Source: Bacillus sp. FJAT-50079
GTDB lineage: Bacteria; Bacillota; Bacilli; Bacillales; Bacillaceae_C
DNA length: 64,000 nucleotides
NCBI RefSeq assembly: GCF_018343515.1
Contig: NZ_JAGYPD010000005.1
Location: forward strand, 328,918-392,917
Reading direction: 5' to 3'
Of the stretch, positions 44,683-53,921 are shown one piece after another. The notes beneath the pieces are model-generated. The model saw only the letters and a list, made by a program, of their open reading frames with translations. It was not told the DNA's origin and made no database searches. The translations under genes and the position numbers were made by a program. Position 1 is the stretch's first letter; every line of letters begins with the position of its first letter.

Positions 44683-44743
44683 ATGATAGACAATCATATT
44701 TTATAAAACGGAAAAGCTGGATATTCTTGAACTTTTAATCTAC

Positions 44744-47700
44744 TCAAATCTTTAATTGATTATTTCTTGCTCTTCGATAAGCGACTAGAATTCCTCCACT
44801 TAAAACTAGCAGAACAACACCAGCTAGTAGCCAATTATACATAGATGTCGCAGTATTTGGCAGTGGCTTTCCTTTATCAATTCCTATTTTCTCTCCTCTT
44901 TCCGACACTTCAACTTTTTTATCCATCTCTTTTTCTGTTTCATTCTTTACGTTATCACCCTCTTTATTATCCGAAGTTGAATCATTCTTCTCTCCGTTTT
45001 CCACTTCATCAGAAGATGGATCTTCGCTATTAATAGGATCATCTTTATCTATTATTTGTTCCTGCTCATCTTCATCTACATCTTCGATCGGAGTTTCTGG
45101 CTCTGGTTCAGGTTCTTGGGCTTGGAATTGCTTCTCCAATGTAAATGTATCTACAAGCTCATTATCAATTGTATATACTTCTCCCTTAATTTCTTCTCCG
45201 TCCACTGTAATCGAAGTGAATATTTGTTTGTCGGTATCATACAAAACATCTACATAATCATATGATTCAGCAGGGTAAAATTTAGGTCCAGCTGATCCCC
45301 CGATAATATATTGTGTTCCTTGTCCATCTAATTGTGGCTGACCATCTTTCATTAAATATGACCTCATATACGCGTGATCATGACCTGTAAGTACTAAATC
45401 AACGCCTAACTCCTCCAGTATCGGTGAAAAAGTCTCAGCAGTAGCGTCACGGCCTCTTAATGGGTTACTCGCGTAAGGTGAGCGATGAAACATAGCAATT
45501 GTCCAGTGCTTATCCGAGTTTTCGACCTCTTGTCGAATCCATTCTTGTTGTTCTTTCATGTCAGATACGCCAAATTCCGAATTCAACATGATGAAGCGGG
45601 CATCCCCATAATCAAATGAGTATACAAATCCTTGTTTACCTTCTGGACCATTTTGTGGATTTGGAAATAGCTTGTTGTACATATTTGCTCCATCACCATA
45701 TACATCATGATTCCCAAGTACCGATAAAAGAGGGATTTTAGTCGTTAACTCTTGAGCAGCATTTAAGAAATACTCCCACTGGCTTAATTGACTTCCATCC
45801 TCTACAATATCACCCGAATGAAGAGCAAATCTTGAATCTGGAAATTTTTCTAATCCTAGTTGGTATAATTGTGTCCATAAGGCAAAACCAGCTGGATCAT
45901 ATGCTTGTGTATCCGTAAAGAATAAGAAGTTAAATGGCTCCTTTTCAGACGCGGATTCCGTTTTAAATGTACCTACTTCACTCCATCCTTCATCAGAACC
46001 ATCACCGACGCGATATTGATATGTAACCCCAGGGGTTAAACCGGTTGCTTCTGCACGATGGATGATCATTTCTCCCGTTTCATTTTGATCAGCAAATAAT
46101 TCATTTTCACCATCAAAACGTTGTACTTGATTACTTTTAAATCCTTCTTCCACACTCGTAGGAACAACTTCTACTAGTGAGTTTTGTGGAGCCGTATTCG
46201 TACGCCATGTAAAGTGCTGCGTTGTTTTCGGATCATTTACCCATGTTAGAACAATATTTTCTGGCGTCTTAACACCTAATTGCGGTAAAACGACAAACGA
46301 AATGACCTGACTAACCAGTTCCCCCTTGCTAGCTTGAATACGGATCGGTATTCTCGAAAGAGTTAGTAAGTCTGTCTTTACTTCACCATTTTCATCTGTT
46401 TGGTCAAAAACAGAACTCCATTCAACCTCTTCTACGTCCTGTTTAGGAACATGATAATAACGTTGTTGTCCGTCTGGCATATAGATTCGATAATAATCAA
46501 ACCCAGCATAAGGTTTATTGGCATATGGCATGTAAGTCCCTACATCAACTTGTTGATACGGATCACCGGCTATCCCGCTCCCACCTTTGTAAATATCAGT
46601 TGGATTTAGAACCTTAATAAGATTATTTCCATCTAATATTTCAATTTTAGCTCCTTCAACAGGATTACCATTCTGATCTTTCACCTTAATTGTACTAGGT
46701 GTGTTCAATGACTTTCCTTCGATATATAAAGTTAATGGCTGGGAAATCTCAGCAATATAAGGTTCCATGAAAAATGGGATTGTACCAATCAGCGGATCTA
46801 GATATGTTAAAGAGCCATTTGTAGCTTCTAGCTTCACATACCCCGTAGCGTCTAAGCCTAATCGAAAGGTAAGCGTAGCTAACGCTTCATTTTTCTCCAA
46901 TGTTAATTTATCTAAGTTGGCCCACTTCAAGTTGATCTTACCTGTTTCATTATTAACCTCGTGGGTAATAACGGAATCTTTTAGTTTATCAGGAATATTT
47001 ACTTGAATGCCTTCTATCTCTTCTGCCGCGTCCACTAATTCAAGTAAATTGCTATTATATGATAATTGGACCTCTGTTCCGCTTAGGACATCAACATTCT
47101 CCATTGTAATTTGAACTTCAAAGGTTGAACCGGCATATGCTTTTTCAGACCCTTTCCACCCGAATGCAGGTCCATCCGTAGAAACAAAGAAATTCCAAGT
47201 ATGAAACTTATGATTTCCCGCATGATCAAACACTTCGATCCAAACTTCATGTAATCCTTCCGCAAGTGGTGAAGCTGGCGTATAAGCTATTTTACCTGAT
47301 AAAGAGTCATATGTAGGTGCAACGGATTTACCATCCACTTTCATAAAAATTTGTTCCGCATTAATTCCGGAACCACCTTCATTATCAGTAGCGACAGCAC
47401 TAATTTCAGGTTGATTGAAATAGTCAATCTCCTGGTCAGCTGGTTTAAAGTTGGATAAACCTGGGTTAATAACATCCTCTTCGGAATCATAGTAAACAGC
47501 ACGTATACTATCTATATAAATAGTTCCGGCTGTTTTTGCATCATCACTAGTAGCCATATATCTTATTGCTTGACTTCCCATACTATAAGGAGCAACCCAT
47601 GTAGTCGGTATTGTCGCCTCGACATATTTCCATCCTTGCCATGTCACCCCATTTGGATAGGAGGGAGTGAAATCAATGTTGAAATTTTGGCCATTAGCAT

Positions 47701-48412
47701 CTGTTAGCTGTTGCCTAAGCCAATGCTTATGCCCATCACCATAAACCCACATGCCAATTTTCACAGGGTTACCTGGAATTACGATTTTATCGGTAGATGC
47801 ATAAATTCCTGAAGTTCCCTGTGTATCAGTAAAATCATAGTCTAATTTCAGCGCATTCTGACCAAATCGAACAACATCCGTTGTAATAGAAGCATTAATG
47901 GAATTATATTTGGCCCCACTTGTATTCCAACTACCAATTCCATTTTCAAAATCCTCTAAAACTATGTAAGGTTCACTTATTTCCTGGTTTATCTTATCTG
48001 CCATAAGTGAAGCTTGTTGAATACTACGCTCTTCAATATTTTCAGCTTCTTTATGATTAGTATTATCTACTTTTATTTTCTCTGATTGACTTTCTTCTAT
48101 TTCCTGTCCGTCAATTTCACTAGTATTTTCCCTAGTTTCATCCGTTTCAATAACTTCCGTGTCGGTCTGGTCCATATGATTTAATGCCTCCTGTTGACCG
48201 ATCACCCCTTCATGTATTTCCGGATTACTTTCCACCTCTGTTTCATGCACTACTTTGTTACCAAGCTCTTCTTCCACGCTATCATGTTCTAATCGAATCA
48301 AATCTTTCGCATGAACCATATGAATTGTACTTTGAAACGCGTTAAAAAATACTAAAAAACATAAAAACAAAATAAACATCCTTTTTCTTAACAAATTTAT
48401 TTCCTCCTTCAA
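44744..48412 (-). CDS. Sortase-anchored multidomain metallophosphoesterase
   Basis: 1222 residues. Signal peptide (1-36); acidic low-complexity region (37-148); carbohydrate-binding-like module (150-312); Ig-like segment (320-410); cohesin-like domain (about 415-560); further beta domain (565-710); purple-acid-phosphatase N-terminal domain (714-825); calcineurin-type phosphoesterase (830-1075) with FTDTQ, HSGDIVEDG, GNHD, MFHRSPY and GHDHAYMRS metal-binding motifs; acidic linker; and a cell-wall sorting signal LPNTA near 1184 with a membrane helix and basic tail. It would hydrolyse phosphoesters, possibly extracellular phosphate sources, at the cell wall. The cohesin and carbohydrate-binding modules suggest attachment to polysaccharide. 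LPNTA is the motif of a non-housekeeping sortase class; no sortase gene is in the window. Confidence 0.88.
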   Translation of the reverse strand: MKEEINLLRKRMFILFLCFLVFFNAFQSTIHMVHAKDLIRLEHDSVEEELGNKVVHETEVESNPEIHEGVIGQQEALNHMDQTDTEVIETDETRENTSEIDGQEIEESQSEKIKVDNTNHKEAENIEERSIQQASLMADKINQEISEPYIVLEDFENGIGSWNTSGAKYNSINASITTDVVRFGQNALKLDYDFTDTQGTSGIYASTDKIVIPGNPVKIGMWVYGDGHKHWLRQQLTDANGQNFNIDFTPSYPNGVTWQGWKYVEATIPTTWVAPYSMGSQAIRYMATSDDAKTAGTIYIDSIRAVYYDSEEDVINPGLSNFKPADQEIDYFNQPEISAVATDNEGGSGINAEQIFMKVDGKSVAPTYDSLSGKIAYTPASPLAEGLHEVWIEVFDHAGNHKFHTWNFFVSTDGPAFGWKGSEKAYAGSTFEVQITMENVDVLSGTEVQLSYNSNLLELVDAAEEIEGIQVNIPDKLKDSVITHEVNNETGKINLKWANLDKLTLEKNEALATLTFRLGLDATGYVKLEATNGSLTYLDPLIGTIPFFMEPYIAEISQPLTLYIEGKSLNTPSTIKVKDQNGNPVEGAKIEILDGNNLIKVLNPTDIYKGGSGIAGDPYQQVDVGTYMPYANKPYAGFDYYRIYMPDGQQRYYHVPKQDVEEVEWSSVFDQTDENGEVKTDLLTLSRIPIRIQASKGELVSQVISFVVLPQLGVKTPENIVLTWVNDPKTTQHFTWRTNTAPQNSLVEVVPTSVEEGFKSNQVQRFDGENELFADQNETGEMIIHRAEATGLTPGVTYQYRVGDGSDEGWSEVGTFKTESASEKEPFNFLFFTDTQAYDPAGFALWTQLYQLGLEKFPDSRFALHSGDIVEDGSQLSQWEYFLNAAQELTTKIPLLSVLGNHDVYGDGANMYNKLFPNPQNGPEGKQGFVYSFDYGDARFIMLNSEFGVSDMKEQQEWIRQEVENSDKHWTIAMFHRSPYASNPLRGRDATAETFSPILEELGVDLVLTGHDHAYMRSYLMKDGQPQLDGQGTQYIIGGSAGPKFYPAESYDYVDVLYDTDKQIFTSITVDGEEIKGEVYTIDNELVDTFTLEKQFQAQEPEPEPETPIEDVDEDEQEQIIDKDDPINSEDPSSDEVENGEKNDSTSDNKEGDNVKNETEKEMDKKVEVSERGEKIGIDKGKPLPNTATSMYNWLLAGVVLLVLSGGILVAYRRARNNQLKI

Positions 48413-48722
48413 TAGTTATTATTTACTACTTTACAACCATGAAGTTAAGAATCTGTAAACGTATGATATTGATTATGCAAACTTTATGTAATTTTCTAAG
48501 TAATATAGGTATTTAGTTAGATTAATTTAAAAAAGCCATATATACTAATTTCAGTTTGTATATTATGGCATCCTTACTTATTATTAATTTTTTAAGGACA
48601 AATAAAATTCTATCTTTTTCACTCTTCTCTACTAAGCTTGCTCGATTCAATAAATATATAGCTAGCCGGAAAGTGATTATTGTCTTATAGTGATTTTACC
48701 ATTCATGATTGGAGGGATAGTC
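48413..48722. other. Intergenic stretch without a gene
   Basis: Very AT-rich (long T/A runs). It must hold the leftward promoter of the phosphoesterase gene, but no convincing -35/-10 pair or operator could be picked out. Confidence 0.4.
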
Positions 48723-48890
48723 TTGAATTTAAAAAACGTAATCGGATATCTTTTAGGTGCAATCATTGCTTTTCTTATTATCGGACTAATTAAAGGCAGT
48801 TTTAATTTTATTAATTTTTTCTTTTTTATTTTAGGTGCTCTCGTCTTTTATATAATCATTTTCACTATTAAAAGGAAAAAATCAAAATAA
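48723..48890 (+). CDS. Small two-helix membrane protein
   Basis: 55 residues from a TTG at 48723 behind GGAGGG; an upstream in-frame ATG (48690) has no such site. Two hydrophobic segments rich in Ile and Phe, ending in the basic tail KRKKSK. Family not recognised. Confidence 0.5.
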   Translation: MNLKNVIGYLLGAIIAFLIIGLIKGSFNFINFFFFILGALVFYIIIFTIKRKKSK

Positions 48891-48916
48891 CTATCGTTCT
48901 AGACAATTTCTACCGC

Positions 48917-49465
48917 TCAATATGGCCGCTTTTCCCAAGGTTCAATGACACCAACAGTATGCACGGACTTTTTCTGTTGAATCGCTTCGATTACACCATT
49001 GGAAATTTCCTGATGTGTTAACCAGCGTGATTGATTGCCTTCGTTGATAAATCCGAGCTGAATTTGATGATATTGACAAAATGGAGGAACAGCTGTTTTT
49101 TGCTTAATATCTTCTATATTTGAGCTGCTGCCCAAAACGTGAAATAATGACCATTCGTAATGATAAAGCGAAACTTCATGGCAAATTGCTTTCAGTGCAT
49201 CAGGAGCAATCGTATGTATCCATGCGACAACTAGATTAATTGGATGATTCAGCCGAATGGACTGTTGGAGCCTTTCTCGTAATTCCTTTTCGTTTATATA
49301 ATCTACGATTATTGGTGTTACCTCTTTTGAATCGATCCGTTCTAAAAACTTTTCCATTCGCACTTGGTTTCGGCCAATAACCGACACATGATAGCCATTG
49401 GCAACGAGCCAATGCGACACATTTGCTAGCATCCCTGTTCCACCGACAATCAACGCATGTTTCAT
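48917..49465 (-). CDS. Short-chain dehydrogenase-like Rossmann protein
   Basis: 182 residues from the ATG at 49465 with AAAGGGG upstream. The dinucleotide loop HALIVGGTGMLANVS and VSVIGRNQVRMEKF form the Rossmann start. The SDR catalytic Tyr-x3-Lys is not evident, and the protein is shorter than classical SDRs (about 250). It may be a non-catalytic or atypical member. Function unknown. Confidence 0.72.
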   Translation of the reverse strand: MKHALIVGGTGMLANVSHWLVANGYHVSVIGRNQVRMEKFLERIDSKEVTPIIVDYINEKELRERLQQSIRLNHPINLVVAWIHTIAPDALKAICHEVSLYHYEWSLFHVLGSSSNIEDIKQKTAVPPFCQYHQIQLGFINEGNQSRWLTHQEISNGVIEAIQQKKSVHTVGVIEPWEKRPY

Positions 49466-49524
49466 TTTCAACATCCCCTTTAGAATTTGACCTTAGTATA
49501 CTGCTTTTCTTGTTAACTGGAAAA

Positions 49525-49893
49525 ATGATGGAACTTTCATCCTTTTCGCTCGTCAATGATATGACAAAGCCAGTTCACCTTATCCGATTTTACGGGATGC
49601 CTGGCGTTGAAACAGCATTAGCAAAAAACACGCCTAAATACCAAGAAATTTTATATGACCTGAAACAATGGTATATTATTTTAAATTTCGCAATGAAAGA
49701 AGCGGATCAATCGGAAATGGGTACGACTATACCACTTGAGGAAGAGGTACAGCCTGCTGTGGAAGAAAAGATTGAAGACATCGAAGAAACAGTTTTGGCA
49801 GTAAAAGAAATAAAGGAAGATGAACCTCAACCATTAGAAGAAGACACACTATCCGAGTTTGAAAAATTATTAGAAGAAAACAACATAGGTTGA
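49525..49893 (+). CDS. Small uncharacterised hydrophilic protein
   Basis: 122 residues from the ATG pair at 49525-49530 with a weak GGAAAA site. The N-terminal half (SLVNDMTKPVHLIRFYGMPG, then YDLKQWYIILNFAMKEAD) looks folded. The C-terminal half is strongly acidic (Glu-rich) and ends in LSEFEKLLEENNIG. It is divergent from the SDR-like gene, and its start region overlaps that gene's promoter zone. Family not recognised. Confidence 0.6.
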   Translation: MMELSSFSLVNDMTKPVHLIRFYGMPGVETALAKNTPKYQEILYDLKQWYIILNFAMKEADQSEMGTTIPLEEEVQPAVEEKIEDIEETVLAVKEIKEDEPQPLEEDTLSEFEKLLEENNIG

Positions 49894-49902
49894 AATGAAG
49901 CC

Positions 49903-49939
49903 AGATAATGAACAGTGACCCACGTTCATTATCTATTTT
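49903..49939 (+). terminator. Rho-independent terminator
   Basis: AGATAATGAAC (49903-49913) pairs with GTTCATTATCT (49924-49934), followed by ATTTTT. The following 49940-50143 shows no gene. Confidence 0.85.
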
Positions 49940-50143
49940 TATCTCAAAAGAGATTCAACTTGGAGGTCCATAATGACTCGCAAAAAGTATTTATACATGG
50001 GGTTGAAAGAACTTTTACAATGAAGGAATTTGATTAATTGTGGCTTTAGGCAATTTGGGGATATGATTCATTAGGGAATTCTACGACAGTCACCGTCCGT
50101 ATTTAGAAAAAAATAGAAGTGGACCTTTCGAACCCGCGATTTA

Positions 50144-50187
50144 GGGAGTCGGTTATCGTTTAATAAAATAACGATATCCGCCTCCCT
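50144..50187 (-). terminator. Stem-loop after the nitrite operon
   Basis: A bulged stem of GGGAGtCGG and ATCGTT with their complements ATAACGAT and CCGcCTCCC (50144-50187). It lies 10 bp beyond the nirC stop; no long U-run, but position suggests the end of the operon. Confidence 0.6.
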
Positions 50188-50196
50188 CCCTTTCAT

Positions 50197-51000
50197 TTAT
50201 CCTAATTTTCGTAATCGACTCGCGGTCATTTTTGGTTTCTTTTCAACGGCTCCGTATGAATAAGCAGCTCCGACAAACAGGGCGCCACCGACGATGTTAC
50301 CAAGTGTCACTGGAATTAAATTAGCTGCCATTCCGACAATTGTGACCGTTTCAGGATGGGGAACGAGCAGTGATATCGATAATAACGTCATATTTGCCAC
50401 ACTATGCTCAAAGCCAGAAGTGATAAAAGCAAATAAGCACCAGAAGATGACAATTAACTTCGCTGTTTCACTTTTCAATTTGACAGAACACCAGACGGCT
50501 AAACAGACTAAAATATTACAGAGAATCCCGCGAACAAACAGCTCCATAAATGGGGCGTTCATCTTTGCACTTGCTGATTGTGCAATAAAATCAGCCGTAT
50601 CACCAACGGCTAAACCTGAATAGAAAAATAAAATTGCGACAAGGACTGAACCCGCAAAATTACCTATATAGCTATACATCCATATCGATGCTGTCTCCGC
50701 CCATGTTGTTTTTTTCATCATCGTTCCGATCGTCATAATCATATTATTGCCAGTAAATAGATCGGCTCCAGCCATAATGACTAATGTGAGGGCGATCCCG
50801 AACGAAATACCCATGACGATTTTTGTACCAGCAAATTGCGCTGGAGCTAATAAACCACCGATCGTGAAAATAAGAATAATTCCTAAGCCAATGAAAAATC
50901 CTGCTAACATTGCCATCGTTAAATATTTACGTTTACTGCTTTTTAGTTGATTCACTTTTAACGCTGCTGTGTTTGCAAAAGCATCAACGGTTGCTTTCAT
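50197..51000 (-). CDS. nirC: Formate/nitrite channel (FNT family)
   Basis: 267 residues from the ATG at 51000 behind GGAGAGGAGAG, overlapping the sirC end by 17 nt. Six membrane helices; FNT signatures GADLFTGNNM, RGILCNILVCLAVW and SGFEHSVANMTL with the pore His. As the last gene of a nitrite-reductase operon it most likely imports nitrite, or lets excess out, and not formate. Confidence 0.92.
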   Translation of the reverse strand: MKATVDAFANTAALKVNQLKSSKRKYLTMAMLAGFFIGLGIILIFTIGGLLAPAQFAGTKIVMGISFGIALTLVIMAGADLFTGNNMIMTIGTMMKKTTWAETASIWMYSYIGNFAGSVLVAILFFYSGLAVGDTADFIAQSASAKMNAPFMELFVRGILCNILVCLAVWCSVKLKSETAKLIVIFWCLFAFITSGFEHSVANMTLLSISLLVPHPETVTIVGMAANLIPVTLGNIVGGALFVGAAYSYGAVEKKPKMTASRLRKLG

Positions 51001-51484
51001 TTTTTTCTCTCCTCTCCGCATACTCCTTCACAAGCTTTCCGTATCCAGCGTATTTTTCTTCTAATTCTTGTTTGATTTCCTTTGCAAGGATTGGGCTAGC
51101 TCCTGATGTAGAAACCGTTAAAAGGAGTTGCTCTTTTCTAACAACCGCTGGAGTGATAAAGCTTGAGTTTTCACTGTCGCTCGTATCGTTTACCCATTGA
51201 AATTCATGGGCCGATTGGCAAACCGATTGATTCACTTCCTGATTATTTGTCGCTGCAAAAATAAGATGGGCATCGCGAATATCGTCTGCTGAAAATTCCT
51301 TTTTCCTCCATTGTATACAAGGCAATTGCAATAGCTCTTTATTAATCTCTGGGCTGATAATCATTATGTTTGCCCCAGTTCCTACGAATCCTCTCGCTTT
51401 TCTTAATGCGATGCTCCCTCCTCCGACGATCACCACATTTTTCCCCTTTAGCTTCATTATGACGGGATACACATATTCTGACAT
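50984..51484 (-). CDS. sirC: Precorrin-2 dehydrogenase (SirC)
   Basis: 166 residues. NAD-binding loop KNVVIVGGGSIALRKARGF, and VSTSGASPILAKEIKQELE in the second domain. It oxidises precorrin-2 to sirohydrochlorin in siroheme synthesis. Shorter than the CysG N-terminal half, as usual for Bacillus SirC/YlnF. Overlaps sirB by 28 nt and nirC by 17 nt. Confidence 0.9.
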   Translation of the reverse strand: MSEYVYPVIMKLKGKNVVIVGGGSIALRKARGFVGTGANIMIISPEINKELLQLPCIQWRKKEFSADDIRDAHLIFAATNNQEVNQSVCQSAHEFQWVNDTSDSENSSFITPAVVRKEQLLLTVSTSGASPILAKEIKQELEEKYAGYGKLVKEYAERREKNESNR

Positions 51485-52191
51485 CGCTTTTCCTCAATTC
51501 TCACTAATAAGGTTTGCTTCATTAAATCATCAAATTGTAAATGATTGCACATGACAGCAGTACGTGGATATTTAGCTGTGATGCGCTCGATATGTTTTAA
51601 CAATAATCCTGTAAAAAGGAGGTAAGGCATGACATAGACCGTTTTGTATTCGTGTTGCAGCTTGTCTAATGCTTGATTTACCTTTGGATCATGTGCAGTT
51701 AGGAATGCATTGTATACCGGTATTTGTAATCTCTGCTCAACATGCTTAGCTATTTCCTTTAGCTGAAAAATGGGGTCGCTATCGCTGCTTCCTCTTCCTA
51801 CAAGTAGGACAGCGCCATTTTTTTCACACATTGCCGTCTCTACTCGCTTTTGGACAAGCTGGATCATATACTCATGAACCCCAAACGGCTCGGTCATCGT
51901 AAAGGATATATGCGGGTACTTTCTCCGAATCTCTTGGAGTTCTATCGGAATATCTCGCTTATGATGGAGTGCTGAAAACAAAAGAACGGGAACGATTAAT
52001 AGATTCGACGCTCCTTCTTTAATGAGCTTATTAAGCGTATCTGAAATCGTAGGTGTTGTCAGCTCTAAAAAGGCGACCGCTTGCTTCTCATATGGAAGCT
52101 CCTCCATTACCGCTTGGACGAACTGAATGAATTGTGCATTTCCCTCTGCTTTACGGCTGCCGTGGCCGATATATACAATTGCATCAAACAT
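51457..52191 (-). CDS. sirB: Sirohydrochlorin ferrochelatase (SirB)
   Basis: 244 residues from the ATG at 52191 behind GGGGGAAG, overlapping the previous gene by 8 nt. The chelatase metal site is visible as IVYIGHGSRKAEGN (catalytic His) and SALHHKRDIP. A duplicated CbiX-type fold. It inserts iron into sirohydrochlorin, giving siroheme for NirB. Confidence 0.92.
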   Translation of the reverse strand: MFDAIVYIGHGSRKAEGNAQFIQFVQAVMEELPYEKQAVAFLELTTPTISDTLNKLIKEGASNLLIVPVLLFSALHHKRDIPIELQEIRRKYPHISFTMTEPFGVHEYMIQLVQKRVETAMCEKNGAVLLVGRGSSDSDPIFQLKEIAKHVEQRLQIPVYNAFLTAHDPKVNQALDKLQHEYKTVYVMPYLLFTGLLLKHIERITAKYPRTAVMCNHLQFDDLMKQTLLVRIEEKRCQNMCIPS

Positions 52192-53590
52192 TTGTCTTCC
52201 CCCACTTCTCCCTTTCCAGCTCATCTTGGACTTTTTGATCAATCGTAGTGAAACCTTTCTTCAGCGCATATTCCTTAACTGATTCTCCGATATAAGCAAA
52301 TGACAACTCGTTCTCGGTATAGACATTTTCTTTTATAAACAGATCGATCGCTGCCTTGTTTGGAAAAATAACGGTGTCCCATTTATATTCCGTTAACATT
52401 CGTTCATTTATTTCGCGAAAGCGTTCATCGATAACCATTTCATGTGTATGAAAAATGTTGGCATCCCCATTTTTAGTTTCATAACCATAGGGAGCAATGA
52501 CTACCATCTCCGCTTCTTCCACTCCCTTTTCCGCGACCAGCCCTTTTGCAGCAAGCAGCTTCTTCGTTTGATTGGAACGACAAACAATTTTCCGCGGTAA
52601 GTCCCTAATATCGATTCCTTCAATAAGCAGTTGCTCCAAAAATAATTCTGCACTTTCCGGGCTAGCAAACATCAACGATTGACTGTTTAAAATTTGCTTA
52701 ATTTCAGCGTCTGTAAGTTGCTTCTTTTTTCTTTTAAGAAGAGGAAATGAGTATGCCTCTGCTCCTTGATCACTAAAATGTCGTTCAAGCTCAAAATTAC
52801 CTGTTTGCGATCGGGCAATAAGAATATGTTTTCCATAGAATGGTTTCGTTTCAAACCAGGAGAGTGATTCTCTCAATGATACGACATCACCGATAATCGT
52901 CATCGCCGGATTTTCAATTTCATGTTCACGGGCGATTTGAGCCATCGTTTCAAGCGTTCCTTCAATCACTTTTTGCTTGCCAAGCGTGCCCCATTGAATC
53001 ATCGCTACTTTTGTATGCTTTGATTTTCCTTGAGCAATTAATTTCTCACAGTTTGCTCCGATGTTTTTCACACTCATATAGTAAGCGATCGTATCCCCGA
53101 CTTGCTGATGAGCTCCTTCTTTCCCTTCGTTCAATGCACAATCATGTCCAGTCCTCATTGTAAAACTATTACTATATTTCCGATGTGTAACAGGAATTCC
53201 CGCATAAGCCGCTGCGGCAATGCTTGAAGTAATGCCCGGAATCCATTCATACGGAATGTTATTTTTCACTAGCTCTTCTGCTTCTTCTCCCACTCTTCCA
53301 AATACAGAAGGATCTCCGCCTTTTAAACGGACGACATATTTCCCTTGCTTTGCTAATTCCACAAGCTTCGCATTAATCATTTCTTGACGCATCACATGAT
53401 TGCTTGGCAATTTTCCGCAATAAATAAATTCACATTCATCTTTCGCTTCGCGTAATAAGCGCGGATTGGCGAGGCGGTCGTATAAAATAACGTCCGCCTC
53501 TTCAATACACTTCAGCCCTTTGCATGTAATTAATTCAAGATCTCCAGGTCCTGCCCCAACGATCGATACAAATCCTTTGTTGTTTGTCAT
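52184..53590 (-). CDS. Uroporphyrinogen-III C-methyltransferase fused to uroporphyrinogen-III synthase
   Basis: 468 residues. Residues 1-245 are SUMT (CobA type): VSIVGAGPGDLELITCKGL, YDRLANPRLL, VRLKGGDPSVFGR, PGITSSIAAAAYAGIPVTHR. Residues about 255-460 are a HemD-type domain (KHILIARSQTGNFELERHF and IGESVKEYALKKG). The two catalyse consecutive branch-point steps, from hydroxymethylbilane to precorrin-2. The fusion channels tetrapyrrole into siroheme. It starts just after the nirD stop. Confidence 0.9.
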   Translation of the reverse strand: MTNNKGFVSIVGAGPGDLELITCKGLKCIEEADVILYDRLANPRLLREAKDECEFIYCGKLPSNHVMRQEMINAKLVELAKQGKYVVRLKGGDPSVFGRVGEEAEELVKNNIPYEWIPGITSSIAAAAYAGIPVTHRKYSNSFTMRTGHDCALNEGKEGAHQQVGDTIAYYMSVKNIGANCEKLIAQGKSKHTKVAMIQWGTLGKQKVIEGTLETMAQIAREHEIENPAMTIIGDVVSLRESLSWFETKPFYGKHILIARSQTGNFELERHFSDQGAEAYSFPLLKRKKKQLTDAEIKQILNSQSLMFASPESAELFLEQLLIEGIDIRDLPRKIVCRSNQTKKLLAAKGLVAEKGVEEAEMVVIAPYGYETKNGDANIFHTHEMVIDERFREINERMLTEYKWDTVIFPNKAAIDLFIKENVYTENELSFAYIGESVKEYALKKGFTTIDQKVQDELEREKWGKTNV

Positions 53591-53593
53591 TTC

Positions 53594-53908
53594 TCACACC
53601 TCGATATAGACAAATCCATCCTTCACAGCTGTTTTGAAAACTTCTACTATACCATCATCTGGTTTTTGTACTTCTCCAGTGATCAAGCTAACCTTCCAAT
53701 TTTGCAACGGACAAAATACATATTCGCCAGCAACGATCCCTTCAGCCAAAGGACCGTTCGTATGCGGGCATGTGCTGCCAATTGCCCTTACTTCACCGTT
53801 TCCTAAATGGAAAAGGGCGATTGACTTTCCTTCTACATGCACTTCTTTTCCTATTTGCTTCGGTAACTCTGTTAATTCGATGATTTTTACGAGCTGTTTC
53901 GTCTCCAT
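53594..53908 (-). CDS. nirD: Nitrite reductase small subunit, with altered Rieske motif
   Basis: 104 residues from the ATG at 53908 behind AAAGGAGGG, 13 bp after nirB. A Rieske-fold protein: CPHTNGPLAEG gives the first Cys-x-His pair, but the second pair reads CPLQNWK, where a typical Rieske motif has C-x-x-H. The His to Gln change (CAA codon) removes one iron ligand, so the cluster is probably absent or altered, as in some other NirD proteins. It partners NirB in NADH-dependent nitrite reduction. Confidence 0.9.
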   Translation of the reverse strand: METKQLVKIIELTELPKQIGKEVHVEGKSIALFHLGNGEVRAIGSTCPHTNGPLAEGIVAGEYVFCPLQNWKVSLITGEVQKPDDGIVEVFKTAVKDGFVYIEV

Positions 53909-53921
53909 GAAGATCCCTCCT

